A stretch of DNA of 64,000 nucleotides from Centropus unirufus. Taxonomy: Eukaryota; Chordata; Aves; Cuculiformes; Centropidae. The stretch covers positions 2,156,200 to 2,220,199 of the forward strand of contig VYZI01000074.1 in the NCBI GenBank assembly GCA_013397695.1. Direction: 5' to 3'. Position numbers and translations under genes: made by a program. Below are positions 62,331 through 64,000 of the stretch, one piece after another (positions within the stretch are counted from its first letter, which is position 1; each line of letters begins with the position of its first letter). Under the pieces are notes generated by a model that was not told the DNA's origin, ran no database searches, and saw only the letters and a program-made list of their open reading frames with translations.

Positions 62331-64000
62331 AAGAGAAGCTAGATGAGAATCTGTTTCATTTGCCACTATTAAAGCACCTCACTGGAACATGTTAAAAAAA
62401 ACCCCTGAAGAATAAGAGGAGCACTACATCTAATATAACAAGAAAAAGTGGCTGAAGGAACAGCTGGGGTTTCTCCCAATCTTTATTTCTACTCTCTTTG
62501 AGTTGAAGCTCCCAATCCTGTTGCAAGCCTAACACTTCACGTACTGCATACAGGCCCTGCAGGAAGCACAGTGCAATTCCTCACTTATTAACACCTTTTG
62601 GGGAAAATGCAGTTTGCAAGTGCGTGACTGTGTAGAGACAATGGGATTGACTTGTCCTGCAGCCCTTAATGCCCGAAGGCTCAGTTGGCACTAGAAAGTC
62701 AGCAGCATGGTAACCTGCTGATGAACTGGGCGTTATCTTCTTTGTTTTATAGCCTAAAGGGAACCTAAATATGTTTCTAAGACTGCTCCTCACAGGGAAT
62801 GCTCTTTCCCTATGAAGAACAGTTATTGCCCAGCCACCTTTCCTGTCCCACCTGTGGTTTTAAAGACCCTTGTTGCCATCAGTCAAACTCTCAATCTTCT
62901 CTTTTCTGCCCGAAGCGTCTGAGCCTGTGCACTCATCCTCACAGAGAGGAACTGTGTTGTTATGCCTCATACAGAGGAAAAAAAACCATTATACGGGTGC
63001 TAAATTATTAAAGATGCTTAGGTCACTTAACTCCCACCAAAATGAAACCCTGGTACATAAAATCCCTAACTTTCACATAATGATGGGGAAATATTAGCTC
63101 CCTGGTGCACAAATCTTTCTGAATACGGGCACAAGGCTCCTACATTAAGTACTTTGTAGGCTTGGACCCCTGCAGGGTCAGAAAACTATTGACAGGAACC
63201 TATTATGCCATGGTCTGTTATAGTTTTATGACTTTGCATTTAAATCCTTACCTAGGAAAGGATGCATCTGCCCATCAAGATGCACCCAGAAAAACTGTAA
63301 GAAAAATCTGCACTGAATTTTCATCTGTGAATGTATTTCCCATCTCAGTTTCTCATCTTGCTGCTTAGAGATATGTCAAAGACACACAAATATTTACTGA
63401 TTAATATAATTTATTCAGCTCTGGGGAAATTTATATGGAGACTATCACTTTATACAAGCCAAATGTCACTGTACATGCATTGTTTTTCAAGTCAATATTT
63501 GTTTCTTGCTGCTATTCTGTATTGGGAGACTGACGTTGATGGGTTTTATTGAATTTCCACATGACTTGGTTCTGTACACAACAGCTCTGCAAATCATAAA
63601 GGGCCCAAATGAACAAATTTGACAGAATAAAACTTAATAGTGTATTAAAGAACTTGAACCTTGATCAGAGACCCTTTCAAATCAATAGAAATATTACAAC
63701 TGTGAGCAAAAGATCTCAGATTAAGCTCTAGTGAATATATGCCCACTTTCTTGCTGATAAAATAAGGCGGATGACTCATACAACGGCTCTAGACTTGCTT
63801 TGAAAGGAAAATTCTCTATGACTGAACAAATAGTTTTGTTGTAGCAGAAGGTGCTGTGGGTCCTTACTCGTGTTGAAAAACGCCTCATATTGGTGAAAAG
63901 CACTGGGCTGGTGGCATGAGATTGCTGCTGGGGACTGCGAGCGTGGGACTGCCATCTGGCCAGTGTCCTTGCTGCAAGTGCAGGAGAAATGAATGCTGGC
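62331..64000. other. No gene seen
   Basis: AT-rich sequence to the window edge with no supported feature. Confidence 0.4.

Noticed and set aside
1..64000. CRISPR array, phage, operon or other microbial-type system
   Set aside because: No regular spaced repeats or dense gene clusters. Introns, CR1 elements and the two vertebrate genes show this is a bird chromosome.

Overview
The window is nuclear DNA from a bird. It has intron-split genes with large AT-rich gaps, many CR1 retrotransposon ends typical of avian genomes (in both orientations), and two gene products whose sequences match avian/vertebrate families closely. I cannot name the species. A run of 116 N at 39543-39658 marks an assembly gap.

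Two protein-coding genes are clear. (1) CGA, the common alpha subunit of the glycoprotein hormones (LH, FSH, TSH), lies on the + strand. I place its proximal promoter at about 13270-13480, a non-coding exon 1 at about 13481-13579, and coding exons at 17464-17563, 18868-19052 and 20483-20560, which join to a 120-residue precursor. A poly(A) signal is at 20803-20808. (2) HTR1E, the 5-HT1E serotonin receptor, lies on the - strand as a single coding exon (51909 down to 50815, 364 residues). Its 5' leader begins at a probable splice acceptor near 52080. The genes are convergent (3' ends facing), about 30 kb apart, which is the same relative arrangement I recall for HTR1E and CGA on human chromosome 6q.

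Layout: 0-13 kb is intergenic DNA upstream of CGA, with CR1 pieces, a complete solo LTR (7055-7712, 5-bp target duplication) and a second, unidentified LTR-like repeat (about 3.46-5.1 kb). 13.3-20.8 kb is CGA. 20.8-50.6 kb is the CGA-HTR1E intergenic region; it holds a CpG-rich patch (23.02-23.52 kb), partial second copies of both repeat families (23.64-24.17 and 35.02-35.69 kb), degraded CR1, an unexplained open frame (38.58-39.41 kb), a GC-rich stretch with minisatellites (41.4-43.6 kb) and the gap. 50.6-52.1 kb is HTR1E. 52.1-64 kb lies upstream of the HTR1E coding exon, probably inside its first intron, and carries two longer antisense CR1 copies.

The two genes do not form a pathway by proximity. 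CGA encodes a secreted pituitary hormone subunit and HTR1E a Gi-coupled membrane receptor. I saw no operon-like or defence-like system, no CRISPR array, and no tRNA or rRNA gene. The most informative non-coding find is the CGA promoter/exon 1 block, which keeps several elements known from mammalian CGA promoters but lacks a recognisable cAMP response element and CCAAT box.
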